Source: Kiritimatiellaeota bacterium B1221 (lineage in GTDB: Bacteria; Verrucomicrobiota; Kiritimatiellia; SS1-B-03-39; UBA6053). Taken from it: a DNA stretch of 64,000 bases. The stretch is taken from assembly GCA_029269125.1 (NCBI GenBank), contig JARHXX010000001.1:248001-312000 (forward strand), in the 5' to 3' direction. The position numbers were made by a program, and so were the translations under genes. The notes below the pieces were generated by a model. It was not told where the DNA came from, did not search any database, and saw only the letters and a list, made by a program, of their open reading frames with translations. Shown in pieces: positions 28,295 through 37,406 of the stretch (positions are counted from its first letter, which is position 1; the number at the start of each line of letters is the position of its first letter).

Positions 28295-28723
28295 TTATAC
28301 TTCGAGAGGTACGGGTTGTTGGGCTTCGTGCTGATGTTCGGCACCGGCATACACCTTGAGGCGACGAATCACCTGACGTCCCTGACGGTTGCGGGGAATC
28401 ATTCCCCAAACGGCTTGACGCACGATACGCTCCGGATCACGTTCGCGAACGAAGGATGCGGGCTTTTTGGTGAGACCACTGGCAAAACCAGTGTATTTCT
28501 GATAAAGTTTTTTATCTTCTTTGTTACCGGACAAGTGCACTTTCGCGGCATTGATCACGATCACGAAATCACCATTGTCCACATGTGGAGCATAGGTGGG
28601 TTTGTTTTTGCCACGTAAAACGTCGGCAATTTCAGTCGCCATGCGGCCTACGGTTTTACCGGCGGCATCTACAATGTGCCATTTGCGGTCTATTTCCGCT
28701 TCTTTGAGAAAAGTTGTATTCAT
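28295..28723 (-). CDS. rplM: 50S ribosomal protein L13
   Basis: 142 residues, usual length. Hallmarks are WHIVDAAGKTVGRMATEIAD near the start, GDFVIVINAAKVHLSGNK and AVWGMIPRNRQGRQ. Ribosome site AAGGAA is 9 bp upstream of the ATG. It is first in the rplM-rpsI operon; the promoter should lie in 28724-28797, just after the potassium-channel gene, but no clear boxes were found. Confidence 0.97.
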   Translation of the reverse strand: MNTTFLKEAEIDRKWHIVDAAGKTVGRMATEIADVLRGKNKPTYAPHVDNGDFVIVINAAKVHLSGNKEDKKLYQKYTGFASGLTKKPASFVRERDPERIVRQAVWGMIPRNRQGRQVIRRLKVYAGAEHQHEAQQPVPLEV

Positions 28724-28797
28724 ACTGGGTTCCTTAAAAAAAAACGTTGTTCAGGAAATGAACGGAGGCGGGAAACTAGTGATCACAGGCTCTACTG

Positions 28798-29580
28798 TCA
28801 ACTATGATTTGCGGTTTTATTGCCCCTTTCTTCTGGAATGGTTGCTTTTGAATCCCCCCGGACGAACGCCGCAGAGACAATTCCGGTCGGAACCGCCAGG
28901 ATGGCATAGCCTAAAATCATGATCATCGAAGCAAAAAACTGTCCCAAAGGGGTTTGCGGACTAATATCCCCGTAGCCAACCGTAGTCAAAGTTACAATCG
29001 CCCAATAAACACTGACCGGAATGCTGGTGAAACCATGCGTGGGCCCCTCAATCAAATACATCAGACTCCCCAGCAAAACCACCAAAGTGAGCACCGCGAA
29101 GAGGAAAACCAGTATCTTTCTGCTACTGTCACGAAGCGCCTGTGCCAATACCTGCGCCTCTTTGAGGTATTTTCCCATTTTTAAAACCCGAAAGACCCGT
29201 AATACCCGAATCACCCGGAAGGTGGTCAATACTTCGGATCCCGGAAACAGGAGCCCCATCACTGACGGCAGCCACCCAATCAGATCAATCACCCCGAAAA
29301 AGCTTTTGGCATAGCCCAGCGGTCGGGGCGCACACCAGAGCCGTAAAAGGTATTCGACCCCAAACACCACCGTGAAAAATATCTCCAAACCCGAAAAAAG
29401 CTGAAGATACCGTTCATGCAGGGACGCCACACTGTCCAAAGAAGTGGCCGTCACACTGAACAGTATCGCCAAAATCAATAACAGATCGAACCCCTTTCCC
29501 GCCGGAGTATCCGCCTCAAATATGATGGTATAACACTTCTGCTTTAAAGGAGATCTGCGGGTATTTTCGGTGGCGCTCAT
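28798..29580 (-). CDS. Voltage-gated potassium channel (Kv/KvAP type)
   Basis: 260 residues with six membrane helices. The voltage sensor S4 is TFRVIRVLRVFRVLKMGKYL with Arg at every third position. The pore has the K+ selectivity filter TLTTVGYGD and the following SPQTPLGQFFASMIMILGYA. S2/S3 acidic partners are present in FFTVVFGVEYLLRLW and FFGVIDLIGWLP. No cytoplasmic TrkA/RCK domain follows; the C-terminus is a short polar tail. It begins 16 bp after the stop of the preceding barrel-protein gene and may be co-transcribed with it. Confidence 0.93.
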   Translation of the reverse strand: MSATENTRRSPLKQKCYTIIFEADTPAGKGFDLLLILAILFSVTATSLDSVASLHERYLQLFSGLEIFFTVVFGVEYLLRLWCAPRPLGYAKSFFGVIDLIGWLPSVMGLLFPGSEVLTTFRVIRVLRVFRVLKMGKYLKEAQVLAQALRDSSRKILVFLFAVLTLVVLLGSLMYLIEGPTHGFTSIPVSVYWAIVTLTTVGYGDISPQTPLGQFFASMIMILGYAILAVPTGIVSAAFVRGDSKATIPEERGNKTANHS

Positions 29581-29596
29581 CCCCCTCTTCCAACTT

Positions 29597-30421
29597 TTAG
29601 AAACGACTTTTCCAAGCTAATTCCAGCATGAGATTAAACAGCCGATTTTCCGGCCATTCGATAATCAACTCCCCCCCGTCCCCCCCGCGGGTCTGCCCGC
29701 CTTCGATCCATTGTAAATGGCCATTGATTTTGAACCTCACCCCATGATTCGGATTCTGAAGTTGCTTGGAAATCGAGAGACTCGAATCCCAGAACATGCC
29801 GCTTTCCCCCTCAATGGTGGAATCAAAACCATCATTTTCAGCTTTGCTGTAAAACAGTCCGTACAATTCAGTATCGATTTCAACAGTCCACTTTTCCGAC
29901 AACTTGCGGGACAAGCAGAACCCTCCCCCCGCTCCATAGCTTTGGGAAAACTCCTTCACCTTTTGCCCAGAGCCATACAACAGGGTCGCCCCCTCAAGCG
30001 TAACAAAGTTCTCACGCACATAATTCTGATAACGGGCGATCAATCCCGCTTGCGGTGTAAACCGCCAGGCGGAAAGCTTCTTCGGTGCAATCGCCATCCC
30101 CACCGACACATCGCCACCATAGAGGTGTAAATCATTCACCTGAAAACTCCTGCCATTCCCGGTCCAGGACTCCACCCCTTTCTCCGAATTCATCAGCCGC
30201 ACCCGATAATATGGATGCACCTGGCCCTGTTCATGAAGGGCTTTAAAATTGAGCTCTGAATTCCATGCATTCCAATCCGACCGCACATTGTAGATGTTCC
30301 CGTCCTCAGAGTAATCGGCATACCCCAAGGCGTAGCCCACATCAAAATGCCATGCAGATTCTTCGGCCGACAAACGGAAAAGAGCGCTCAGGCAGATCAG
30401 AAAAAACAGACTGAGCCTCAT
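29597..30421 (-). CDS. Outer-membrane β-barrel-like protein, tandem paralogue 1
   Basis: 274 residues from the ATG at 30421, which gives the signal peptide MRLSLFFLICLSALFRLSAEE. The mature chain is all amphipathic strands with aromatic girdles and ends WKSRF, a terminal Phe typical of BAM-inserted barrels. It aligns along its full length with the next gene (30442-31257): both have GYA-x-YSEDG near the start, NDLHLYGGDVSVG / NDMYMGGVDLNVG, Y.RENFV and a late GFDSTIEGESGMFWDSSL / AFDTGIEGDEGMNWESSL. Function unknown. Only 20 bp separate the paralogues. Confidence 0.7.
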   Translation of the reverse strand: MRLSLFFLICLSALFRLSAEESAWHFDVGYALGYADYSEDGNIYNVRSDWNAWNSELNFKALHEQGQVHPYYRVRLMNSEKGVESWTGNGRSFQVNDLHLYGGDVSVGMAIAPKKLSAWRFTPQAGLIARYQNYVRENFVTLEGATLLYGSGQKVKEFSQSYGAGGGFCLSRKLSEKWTVEIDTELYGLFYSKAENDGFDSTIEGESGMFWDSSLSISKQLQNPNHGVRFKINGHLQWIEGGQTRGGDGGELIIEWPENRLFNLMLELAWKSRF

Positions 30422-30441
30422 GGGTTTCACGCATCCGCGAT

Positions 30442-31257
30442 TTAAAATTCGCCCCGCCAAAACAAGGACAGGCTGTAATATTCCCAGTCATTGTCCGGCC
30501 ACTCCGCCACCGTATTGCTTCCTGCAACCGCAGTGGTGTCTCCACTGATCATTTGCAGATCCGCCGTCAATTTCACCCCCATCACCTGCCCTTCATTCTT
30601 CAATTTCATGGCAATCCATAAAGAAGACTCCCAGTTCATCCCCTCATCCCCCTCAATCCCGGTATCAAAAGCGTCATTTTCCGCATAGGTATAAAACATC
30701 CAATAGGCGGAGGTCTCCGCGCCCCAAATCCACTGTTCCCCTAAAAGAAAATCCAACGCGAGCCCTCCCCCGATGCCATAACTTTCCACATCTTCAGTCA
30801 CCTCTCCCTTTGGACCCAAAACAAAATCTCCCCCGGAGACAAAAACGAAGTTTTCCCGTGTATAGCTCTGAAATCCTGCAAAAAACCCCAAAGAGGGCGT
30901 GAACGTCCCCCACGATTTTTGCATGGGAATCGCCACCCCCACATTCAAATCCACTCCGCCCATGTACATATCATTTTCCTGTACCAGCACTCCATTTTCT
31001 TTCCAGGATTCCGTATCCGTTTCGGTGGCCGTAAACCGGGCATTCAAAAAGGCATAGGTCGATCCGACCTTGCCTTGTGCTTCTAAAAAAACATCCCCGG
31101 CGACCCCCGACCAATCCGACTTTACCGGACGAATGCCTCCATCCTCACTATATCCCGCATACCCCATACCATAAGAAGCCTCAAATTTATACTCAGGGAC
31201 TTGAGCGGAAAGCAGCAAAGAAATGCATGACACAAACAGCAAGGATATGGTTTTCAT
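30442..31257 (-). CDS. Outer-membrane β-barrel-like protein, tandem paralogue 2
   Basis: 271 residues with signal peptide MKTISLLFVSCISLLLSAQ and the terminal LFWRGEF ending in Phe. It is the upstream member of a tandem pair (see the gene at 29597). The shared acidic loop (AENDAFDTGIEGDEG) contains many Asp/Glu and could bind cations. The two genes and the potassium channel lie head to tail with 16-20 bp gaps, so they may form one transcript. No known family was recognised. Confidence 0.7.
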   Translation of the reverse strand: MKTISLLFVSCISLLLSAQVPEYKFEASYGMGYAGYSEDGGIRPVKSDWSGVAGDVFLEAQGKVGSTYAFLNARFTATETDTESWKENGVLVQENDMYMGGVDLNVGVAIPMQKSWGTFTPSLGFFAGFQSYTRENFVFVSGGDFVLGPKGEVTEDVESYGIGGGLALDFLLGEQWIWGAETSAYWMFYTYAENDAFDTGIEGDEGMNWESSLWIAMKLKNEGQVMGVKLTADLQMISGDTTAVAGSNTVAEWPDNDWEYYSLSLFWRGEF

Positions 31258-31288
31258 GACCTCAGCCTAAAGCGGCATTTTGCGTTCG

Positions 31289-31726
31289 TCAATCTTCCGT
31301 CTGTTGCGCAACCATCCAATTTTTGAAAGCCTGCGCCCGGCCAATCACTTCAATATCCGGTTGGTTTTCAAGTGAAAGAAGGATCTTTCCATCCGGGGCC
31401 CCCTCCGTGAACCAACGTGCCCACCCTTCGATTTCCCCTTCCCAATTATAAGGCCAGGTGGCAATCAATTCCCCTTCCGCATTCCATTCCCGATAAGGTC
31501 CGGTGGGAAGCCCCCGGGTATAGCGAACCTCCCAGACCACCTGATCCGCATTCATGCCCCGCCAAAGGCCATGACGGTCTACCCGGGCATCTTTTCCGCT
31601 CGGATAAACCTTGGCCATCAATCCCACCTCCTTTTCAACTCCCCGTCCGGGGGTCACCGTTTCCAGCGCGGATCCGCAGGCGGACAGCAGTAAAACCAAA
31701 ACGGCAGACAGAAAAGGGGCTCTCAT
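31289..31726 (-). CDS. Lipoprotein with MORN-like repeat
   Basis: 145 residues from the ATG at 31726. The signal peptide MRAPFLSAVLVLLLSAC gives a lipobox LSAC with lipidated C17. The longer frame to 31852 would hide this and is rejected. After a linker, phrases DRHGLWRGMN, GLPTGPYREWNAEGELIATW and EGEIEGWARWFTEGAPDGK repeat the G-x-x-x-G-x-W-x-x-Y/W pattern of MORN_2 repeats, found in many exported proteins of unknown role. It lies between purH and the barrel pair, all on the minus strand. Confidence 0.7.
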   Translation of the reverse strand: MRAPFLSAVLVLLLSACGSALETVTPGRGVEKEVGLMAKVYPSGKDARVDRHGLWRGMNADQVVWEVRYTRGLPTGPYREWNAEGELIATWPYNWEGEIEGWARWFTEGAPDGKILLSLENQPDIEVIGRAQAFKNWMVAQQTED

Positions 31727-31855
31727 GGTGAATAGAATAAATCGTGAAATGGAGGTTCTTTTGTTCAAACAGTTCTTCATCCATTTCGAAATCGAAACAC
31801 AGGTACAAAAACCCGATTCCGATCTCGAAGATGGACGATGACCCTGAGTCAAATC

Positions 31856-33487
31856 CTAGTGCAGGAAGTGACGCATGCCGGTAAAGGCGATGGCGATGCC
31901 GTATTTGTCACAGGTATCAATCACATCCTGATCCTTCACAGACCCCCCCGGCTCCACGATGAATTTAATACCGGCATCATTTGCGGCATCAATATTGTCG
32001 GCAAAGGGAAAGAACGCATCGGAGATTAAAATCACTTCACCCATAATTTTAGCCGTGAAAGCATCGAGATCCAGGTCCCCGCCCTCTCCGGCTTCGTGCA
32101 TCAAACGAATATTTTCTTTGGCCCGGGCAATCGCGAGTTTTTTCACCGAATCCACACGGTTAGGCTGACCCGCCCCCATGCCCAGAGTTTGAAAAAGTCC
32201 GGGCGCATATTCACGCACCAACAGAATCGCATTCGATTTCACATGCTTACAGGCCCGCACCCCAAACTCGGCCAGGGCGGCCATGTTGCCGGGGAAATCC
32301 GCTTTGCTTTTCACTTCCCAGGCATCCATCACCTGATTGTCACGCTTCTGAACCAACACCCCGCCTCCAATCTGACGCAGGGTCGGCGCATCTTTGGCCG
32401 CCGTGAAGGGTGCATGCAGTTTTAACAAACGCAGATTCTTTTTGCTGCTGAGTTTTTCAAAGGCTTCCGGGGTGTAATCCGGGGCAATGATCACCTCCAC
32501 AAAACGGGGAGCCAGAAATTCGGCGGCATCCAAATCCACCGGAACCGTCACCGAAATCACCGATCCGAAAGCGGAAACCGGATCGCCGGCCCAGGCCGCT
32601 TCCAAAGCCTGACGCAGGGTTTCGCCGGTAGCGAATCCACAGGGGTTGGTGTGTTTGATAATCGACGCACCGGGTTTCCCCACCAATTCGCGGGCCGCTT
32701 CCAATGAAGCATTGCCGTCCAGATAATTGTTGTAAGACATCGCCTTGCCGTGCAGCACTTCCGCATGGGCAATACACGCCTCCTCTCCGGGCGCCGTACG
32801 GTACAGAGTGGCCGCCTGATGGGGATTTTCGCCATAACGCAGACCTTCCGCATCGTTGAGAGAAACCACAAACGGCGCCGGACCGTCCACGGGCACATTG
32901 TCAGCCAAATAACCGGCGATCGCACCATTATAGGATGCGACCCGGGCGAACACTTTCTGCCCCAGGCGCAGGCGGGTCGCCGGCAAAGTATTTCCGGCGT
33001 TCGCTTTCATTTCGTCAATCACCACCGCGTAGTCATTGGGATCGGTGATCACGGTCACATCTTTCATGTTTTTGGCCGCCGAACGCAACATGGTGGGCCC
33101 GCCAATATCAATGTTTTCAATTGCATCCTTAAAGGTCACATCCGCTTTGGCCACCGTTTCTTCAAACGGATACAAATTCACACAGACCAAATCGATCGGC
33201 GCCAAATCGTGTTCTTTCATGGTGGCTTCGTGTTTTTCGTCTCCACGCATGTACAGCAGACCGGCGTGCACTTTGGGATGCAGGGTTTTCACCCGCCCGT
33301 CCAGCATTTCGGGAAAGCCGGTAAACTCGGACACATCCCGAACCGGAATGCCCGCATCCCGAATCGCTTTGGCGGTACCGCCGGTGGAGAGAAGATCCAC
33401 ACCCAATTCATGGAGGGATTTTGCAAACTCAACGATCCCGGTTTTATCCGAAACACTGATCAGGGCTCTTTCAATAGGACGTGACAT
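31856..33487 (-). CDS. purH: Bifunctional AICAR formyltransferase / IMP cyclohydrolase
   Basis: 543 residues. It performs the last two steps of IMP synthesis. The N-terminal cyclohydrolase part has RALISVSDKTGIVEFAKSL, LLSTGGTAKAIRDAG, RVKTLHPKVHAGLLY and NIDIGGPTMLRSAAKN. The C-terminal transformylase part has LRYGENPHQAA, KAMSYNNYLD and IIKHTNPCGFA, with the catalytic Lys-His-Thr-Asn motif. Ribosome site AAAGGA precedes the ATG. Length is slightly above the ~520-residue norm. No other pur genes are adjacent. Confidence 0.96.
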   Translation of the reverse strand: MSRPIERALISVSDKTGIVEFAKSLHELGVDLLSTGGTAKAIRDAGIPVRDVSEFTGFPEMLDGRVKTLHPKVHAGLLYMRGDEKHEATMKEHDLAPIDLVCVNLYPFEETVAKADVTFKDAIENIDIGGPTMLRSAAKNMKDVTVITDPNDYAVVIDEMKANAGNTLPATRLRLGQKVFARVASYNGAIAGYLADNVPVDGPAPFVVSLNDAEGLRYGENPHQAATLYRTAPGEEACIAHAEVLHGKAMSYNNYLDGNASLEAARELVGKPGASIIKHTNPCGFATGETLRQALEAAWAGDPVSAFGSVISVTVPVDLDAAEFLAPRFVEVIIAPDYTPEAFEKLSSKKNLRLLKLHAPFTAAKDAPTLRQIGGGVLVQKRDNQVMDAWEVKSKADFPGNMAALAEFGVRACKHVKSNAILLVREYAPGLFQTLGMGAGQPNRVDSVKKLAIARAKENIRLMHEAGEGGDLDLDAFTAKIMGEVILISDAFFPFADNIDAANDAGIKFIVEPGGSVKDQDVIDTCDKYGIAIAFTGMRHFLH

Positions 33488-33749
33488 AATTTTCCTTTCG
33501 TAAAGTTGAAGATAATAAAATGATAACTTCCCTTAACAGGGGATTTCTTCGGGGAAAGAAAAATGTGGTCTAAGTCGGGTTTTGCCCCGGAAAGGCCAGG
33601 AATCGGGCTGAAGGTCCGTAGAGTTTTGGGATTGAGGATCCCTACGCTTCGCATTGGGCTGGGATCTTCAAGGCCTTCCGCCCCCCTGTTGAGGGCTTCT
33701 GCATCCTGCCGCACAGAAACATCGCCGATGAAAATTTGCCCGCGGAGAC

Positions 33750-34571
33750 TTAGAGACGACTCAGCTTCCAATCCGGATCATTTTCTTCGGCAGCCAGATT
33801 GGACCAATGACGCATATCCCGCATTTCCGCCTCATCCATCATCCGTACACTGCCATCCAACATCACCGTGACCGCCCGGCCTGACCAACGCAAATCCACA
33901 AAACCGAATTCAGAGGGATTCGCATCCGGATCCCATGCGCCCCCCCATTGGGACTGGGTAAAGTTGGGACTGGTGATTTTATGAAATCCGGCTTCATTCT
34001 TTCCTTCATTCTCATGTTGGGCAGAGGCGAACAGAATAAGATTCGACGGCGAAACCGCCTGTCCCATCCCTGTCACACAAAACTTTCCGAAAATGGCTTC
34101 ATGGGCGGGAATGGGTTTTAATCCCTGTCCGCTGGTACCGGATTCGTCTCCACCCACATAAAACAGATTCATACCCAAAGCCGGATACACACTGACCCGG
34201 TACTGATAACTTTCCTCATCTTCATCCGAAGTGTCATCACCTGAATCGTACAACAGGAACGCGCCATTGATATTATAGTTCAGGTAAGGGGCCAGGCGCC
34301 AGGGATACCGGGCATTGATCGGATGCGGAATCGCGTTCCCCTCCGAATCTTTTGCCGCCTCATCCGCATAGCCCGGCAAATACCGTCCCAGGTTTTCTGT
34401 GCTGTAAAGCATATAAGCCTGGGCGAGACTTCGACCCGCACTTTGTTCACGCACTTGACCCGCCTTTTTTCTCACCTTGCTGATCCCCGGAATCATCAAG
34501 GAGGAAAGCAGGAGAATTATGCTGATCACCACCAGCATTTCAATCAGCGTAAAACCCCGCCTCTTCAGCAT
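33750..34571 (-). CDS. Type II secretion/pilus-like pseudopilin (prepilin N-terminal methylation motif)
   Basis: 273 residues from the ATG at 34571, chosen because it places the prepilin peptidase site correctly: MLKRRG^FTLIEMLVVISIILLL. E at +5 of the mature chain and the single hydrophobic helix are intact. The remainder is a globular domain with LNYNINGAFLLYDSGDDTSDEDEE, DPDANPSEFGFVDLRWSGRA and VMLDGSVRMMDEAEM, the last resembling the H-X9-DG end of PVC-group pseudopilins. It overlaps the PEP-CTERM gene by 7 bp and is the last gene of the heme operon. Such proteins are abundant in Verrucomicrobia and Planctomycetes; their individual roles are mostly unknown. Confidence 0.85.
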   Translation of the reverse strand: MLKRRGFTLIEMLVVISIILLLSSLMIPGISKVRKKAGQVREQSAGRSLAQAYMLYSTENLGRYLPGYADEAAKDSEGNAIPHPINARYPWRLAPYLNYNINGAFLLYDSGDDTSDEDEESYQYRVSVYPALGMNLFYVGGDESGTSGQGLKPIPAHEAIFGKFCVTGMGQAVSPSNLILFASAQHENEGKNEAGFHKITSPNFTQSQWGGAWDPDANPSEFGFVDLRWSGRAVTVMLDGSVRMMDEAEMRDMRHWSNLAAEENDPDWKLSRL

Positions 34572-35488
34572 TTCAGGTCCCTCTTTCGCAAAAAATGAAA
34601 GCAGAGCATTCCGCCACTCACCCAAAGGAAAAACATCGCCGGTTCAGGAATGACCGTCACGTCTATTTCCAGAATCCCCGCCTGTCCGACAATATTCTCT
34701 TTGGTTTCAAACGAGGGATATTCTGGGGTGCCGCCCTGACTTGCGGAATGCAAGGAGGTCACCATAAGCCCCGCCCAGCCATCACTCAAACTTTGCTGTA
34801 AGTACCCCATCACATCCGGATCGGAGAGGTTTAACTCAAACACTATTTCCTGTCCGGCACTTACCGTGTCGCCGGCAGACAAGCCCACCGCCTGCCCGAC
34901 GGAGAAGAGGACCGGGTCAAAACCTGCAGCACCGTCATTTGCCGAATCCAGTGAGTTGGACACATCCACCGCAACCCCATTCTGAAAACCCAGCGCATAA
35001 GCTGAGCGCGTACCGGCAGCGGGAGGTCCGCCCGGCCCGAAAGCGGTGCTTTCCGTAAACGTACCGGAGGTATATCCATATCGATACCCCACCCCGAACA
35101 ATTCAATGGCCCGGCCTGCATCCGCATCCGCCTGATATCCCGCGTCACCCGCATCCAGATAAGTGGTGTAACTGTCCGCGGTGGGGTCATAAATAAAATC
35201 CCCCCCATTATGCATCAGCGTCAGGGTAACAGAATGGATCTGATAGTTCTCCACCGCAAGTCCACGGGTGATTTCGGTCGAGGTGTCGTATCCGATTAAG
35301 AACTGACCGTCACGTTCATCAAAACCCGGACTGTCCGGCGCCCCGAAGGTCAGAGCCGACGATCGCGTACCCGGGGTCGCATTATAAGGATACATCCAAC
35401 GGTCCAGATCGGGCGTATCAAATTCTATCGGGGTTGCAGTACAGAGAAGAGGAAGCTGAGCCAAAAGCAGTACAAAAGCGCTTTTCAT
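34565..35488 (-). CDS. Exported protein with PEP-CTERM sorting signal
   Basis: 307 residues: signal peptide MKSAFVLLLAQLPLLCTATP, a β-rich domain, and the C-terminal VIPEPAMFFLWVSGGMLCFH FLRKR block, i.e. the PEP motif, one hydrophobic helix and a basic end recognised by exosortases. The domain has a high content of Asp, Gly and Tyr (YNATPGTRSSALTFGAPDSP). No Cys or His cluster for heme was seen. It starts 33 bp after the hmuS stop and overlaps the pseudopilin by 7 bp, so it is the fifth gene of the operon. An exosortase (EpsH) gene is not in the window. A surface role in heme capture is a hypothesis from position. Confidence 0.82.
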   Translation of the reverse strand: MKSAFVLLLAQLPLLCTATPIEFDTPDLDRWMYPYNATPGTRSSALTFGAPDSPGFDERDGQFLIGYDTSTEITRGLAVENYQIHSVTLTLMHNGGDFIYDPTADSYTTYLDAGDAGYQADADAGRAIELFGVGYRYGYTSGTFTESTAFGPGGPPAAGTRSAYALGFQNGVAVDVSNSLDSANDGAAGFDPVLFSVGQAVGLSAGDTVSAGQEIVFELNLSDPDVMGYLQQSLSDGWAGLMVTSLHSASQGGTPEYPSFETKENIVGQAGILEIDVTVIPEPAMFFLWVSGGMLCFHFLRKRDLKC

Positions 35489-35521
35489 TTTAGAGTCCTG
35501 ATAAATAGGGGTTTGATTTTG

Positions 35522-36586
35522 TTACAAAGAAAGAGGCTTCAGGGTCTCAATCAGTTCACGCCAGTCCTGACGTTCCTTTTGACCCGGTTTGCGTTCGCCA
35601 AAAAGCATGGCAATTTCACGTCCTTCTGCGTCGTAGAGCTCGAGAGAAGTCACCACACCGTCCGCCGTGGGTTTCCGCACCACCCAGGCTTCTGAAATAT
35701 GATCCGCCCGCAAATGCAGATTAAATCGTTCATCCAGCACATTGATCCACTGCTTGAAACAGACAATTTTCTCCACCGGACCGGTGTGGATTTGTATACA
35801 GCCCCGGTTCCCCACAAACACCATGATAGGCGCCTGACGTGCGGAAGCGGTTTCCAAAAGCGAAACAATGGTCGCCGGGTCAATCGGCACCGCACGGGGG
35901 GATCCGGCAGCTTTTAGCGCCTCCTTGCGGTCCAAATTGAACCGCTTCAGCAAACCATAAAATTCATGGGTGTCTTTCATGGTGTCCCAGGAACATTTAA
36001 AGTCCTCAAGATTTATCGTGGCGGGATCGGCAAAGACTTTCGCGGGAATCTCTTCGGTTTCAAAAGCACTGCGGTCCTCGCTTAAGCGGGAGGAGACAAA
36101 AGATTCCCAGGCGGCCTCATTTGTCGCGGGTTTCATGAAAATTTTGTGCACCGCGGTTCCGGTTTTATCAAAGACCTGCAAGCTGTTTTGCATGGCGCCA
36201 TTTTTTTCAATCGAGACCGCATACAGGCGGTGCCAGTGCGAAAGAAAAATACGGAGATCCACTTCGTGGTTGGCGACCTGAGCCATTTGCATCCGGTCAA
36301 AAAATTCGATCTGATCAAAAGTTCCGACTTTCTCATGTACCGCAGATGGATTCCGGGTTAACACCATAACCTCCCCCAAAGCAGGCAGTCCCTGTATAAA
36401 CGCCTTGGGATCATCCAGCAGCCGACGGCTTTCGTGGCCGCAACAGGCATCCACCCATTCCCCTTCGGAAACCCCGAGGGCATGGGCGATTTCGATTTGA
36501 CGAAGGCCGGAAAATTTTTCCGGTTCATTCAACCAGCGTTGACGAAGAGAGGCAGCAGTAGAATTAGGTAGTGTAGATGAGTTCAT
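35522..36586 (-). CDS. hmuS: Heme-degrading/heme-handling protein of the HemS/HmuS/ChuS family
   Basis: 354 residues from the ATG at 36586; the longer frame overlaps hmuV more deeply and is discarded. The protein is a tandem repeat of two HemS halves: LRQRWLNEPEKFSGLRQIEI..ALG in the first, and the DTHEFYGLLKRFNLDRKEAL / IMVFVGNRGCIQIHTGPVEK pattern in the second, where the His of DTHEFY (about residue 207) is the expected axial heme ligand. It handles or opens imported heme in the cytoplasm. Its start lies 23 bp inside hmuV. Confidence 0.92.
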   Translation of the reverse strand: MNSSTLPNSTAASLRQRWLNEPEKFSGLRQIEIAHALGVSEGEWVDACCGHESRRLLDDPKAFIQGLPALGEVMVLTRNPSAVHEKVGTFDQIEFFDRMQMAQVANHEVDLRIFLSHWHRLYAVSIEKNGAMQNSLQVFDKTGTAVHKIFMKPATNEAAWESFVSSRLSEDRSAFETEEIPAKVFADPATINLEDFKCSWDTMKDTHEFYGLLKRFNLDRKEALKAAGSPRAVPIDPATIVSLLETASARQAPIMVFVGNRGCIQIHTGPVEKIVCFKQWINVLDERFNLHLRADHISEAWVVRKPTADGVVTSLELYDAEGREIAMLFGERKPGQKERQDWRELIETLKPLSL

Positions 36587-37406
36587 GATTTTGTAAGGAC
36601 TGAGGTTTAAAAAAATGATGCTGAAGACGGGCCGTCCGCGCGATCCAATGCGGACCATGTCCGGGGGGGGCCATCCGCTCAAGCCGGATGCCGTAAATTC
36701 GGGATAGCAGTTCGGGACACATGACATCCTCAACCGCACCGGATCTTAATATTTGACCCTGATGAACAATCACCAGTTGATCCGCGACCCGGGCCGCGTG
36801 ATTTAAATCGTGTAAGACAGCAAACACCGCGAGACCTTCCGCAGCCCGGTCACGCATACTCTGCAACAGGGTTTCCTGATGACGCAAATCGAGGTGGGCG
36901 GTGGGTTCATCCAGGAGCAGCACCCCCTGCCCCTCCGCCCGGGCCTCCGTGAGCTGCACCATCGCCCTGGCCAGCAACATCCGCTTTTGTTCCCCACCTG
37001 AAATACGGGTCACTCTGGCTTCGGATTTATCAGACAACCCCACTTCGCTTAATGCGGCATCCACCTGTTCCTGAATCTTCTTTTCGCTGACCTGACGCAG
37101 GGGAAACCGTCCCATCTCCACCACTTCACGCACCGTAAAATCAAATCGTAAGTCCGCCTGCTGATTCACCACCGCGCGGGAGCGGGCCACCTGCAACGGA
37201 TCCGCCCCGGAAAGCGCTTTCCCCTTCCACAATATTTCGCCGGCATCAGGCGTCCACTCGCCGGAGAGCAAACGCACCAGGGTGCTTTTGCCCGCCCCGT
37301 TCACGCCAATCACTACCGTCACTTCCCCCGGGTTCAGCTGTAAATGAATAGCATCCAAAATCAACCGATTGGCTTTTTCCACCCGAATATTTTTTAACTG
37401 CATCAT
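36564..37406 (-). CDS. hmuV: Heme ABC transporter ATP-binding protein
   Basis: 280 residues. Walker A GVNGAGKSTLVRLLSG, Q-loop VNQQADLRFDF, signature ISGGEQKRMLLARAMVQL, Walker B VLLLDEPTAHLDL and the switch His in AVLHDLNHAARVAD are complete. The closest build is FecE/BtuD/HmuV-type ATPases for iron complexes, cobalamin or heme; the adjoining hmuS fixes heme. Its start ATG overlaps the hmuU stop by 1 bp (TAATG); a second ATG follows directly. An 8-G run (36663-36670) lies in the C-terminal coding part. Confidence 0.93.
   Translation of the reverse strand: MMQLKNIRVEKANRLILDAIHLQLNPGEVTVVIGVNGAGKSTLVRLLSGEWTPDAGEILWKGKALSGADPLQVARSRAVVNQQADLRFDFTVREVVEMGRFPLRQVSEKKIQEQVDAALSEVGLSDKSEARVTRISGGEQKRMLLARAMVQLTEARAEGQGVLLLDEPTAHLDLRHQETLLQSMRDRAAEGLAVFAVLHDLNHAARVADQLVIVHQGQILRSGAVEDVMCPELLSRIYGIRLERMAPPGHGPHWIARTARLQHHFFKPQSLQNHELIYTT

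Noticed and set aside
34572..34625. 18-residue extension of the pseudopilin
   Set aside because: It would push the prepilin cleavage site inward; the ATG at 34571 gives the normal MLKRRG-FTLIE leader.
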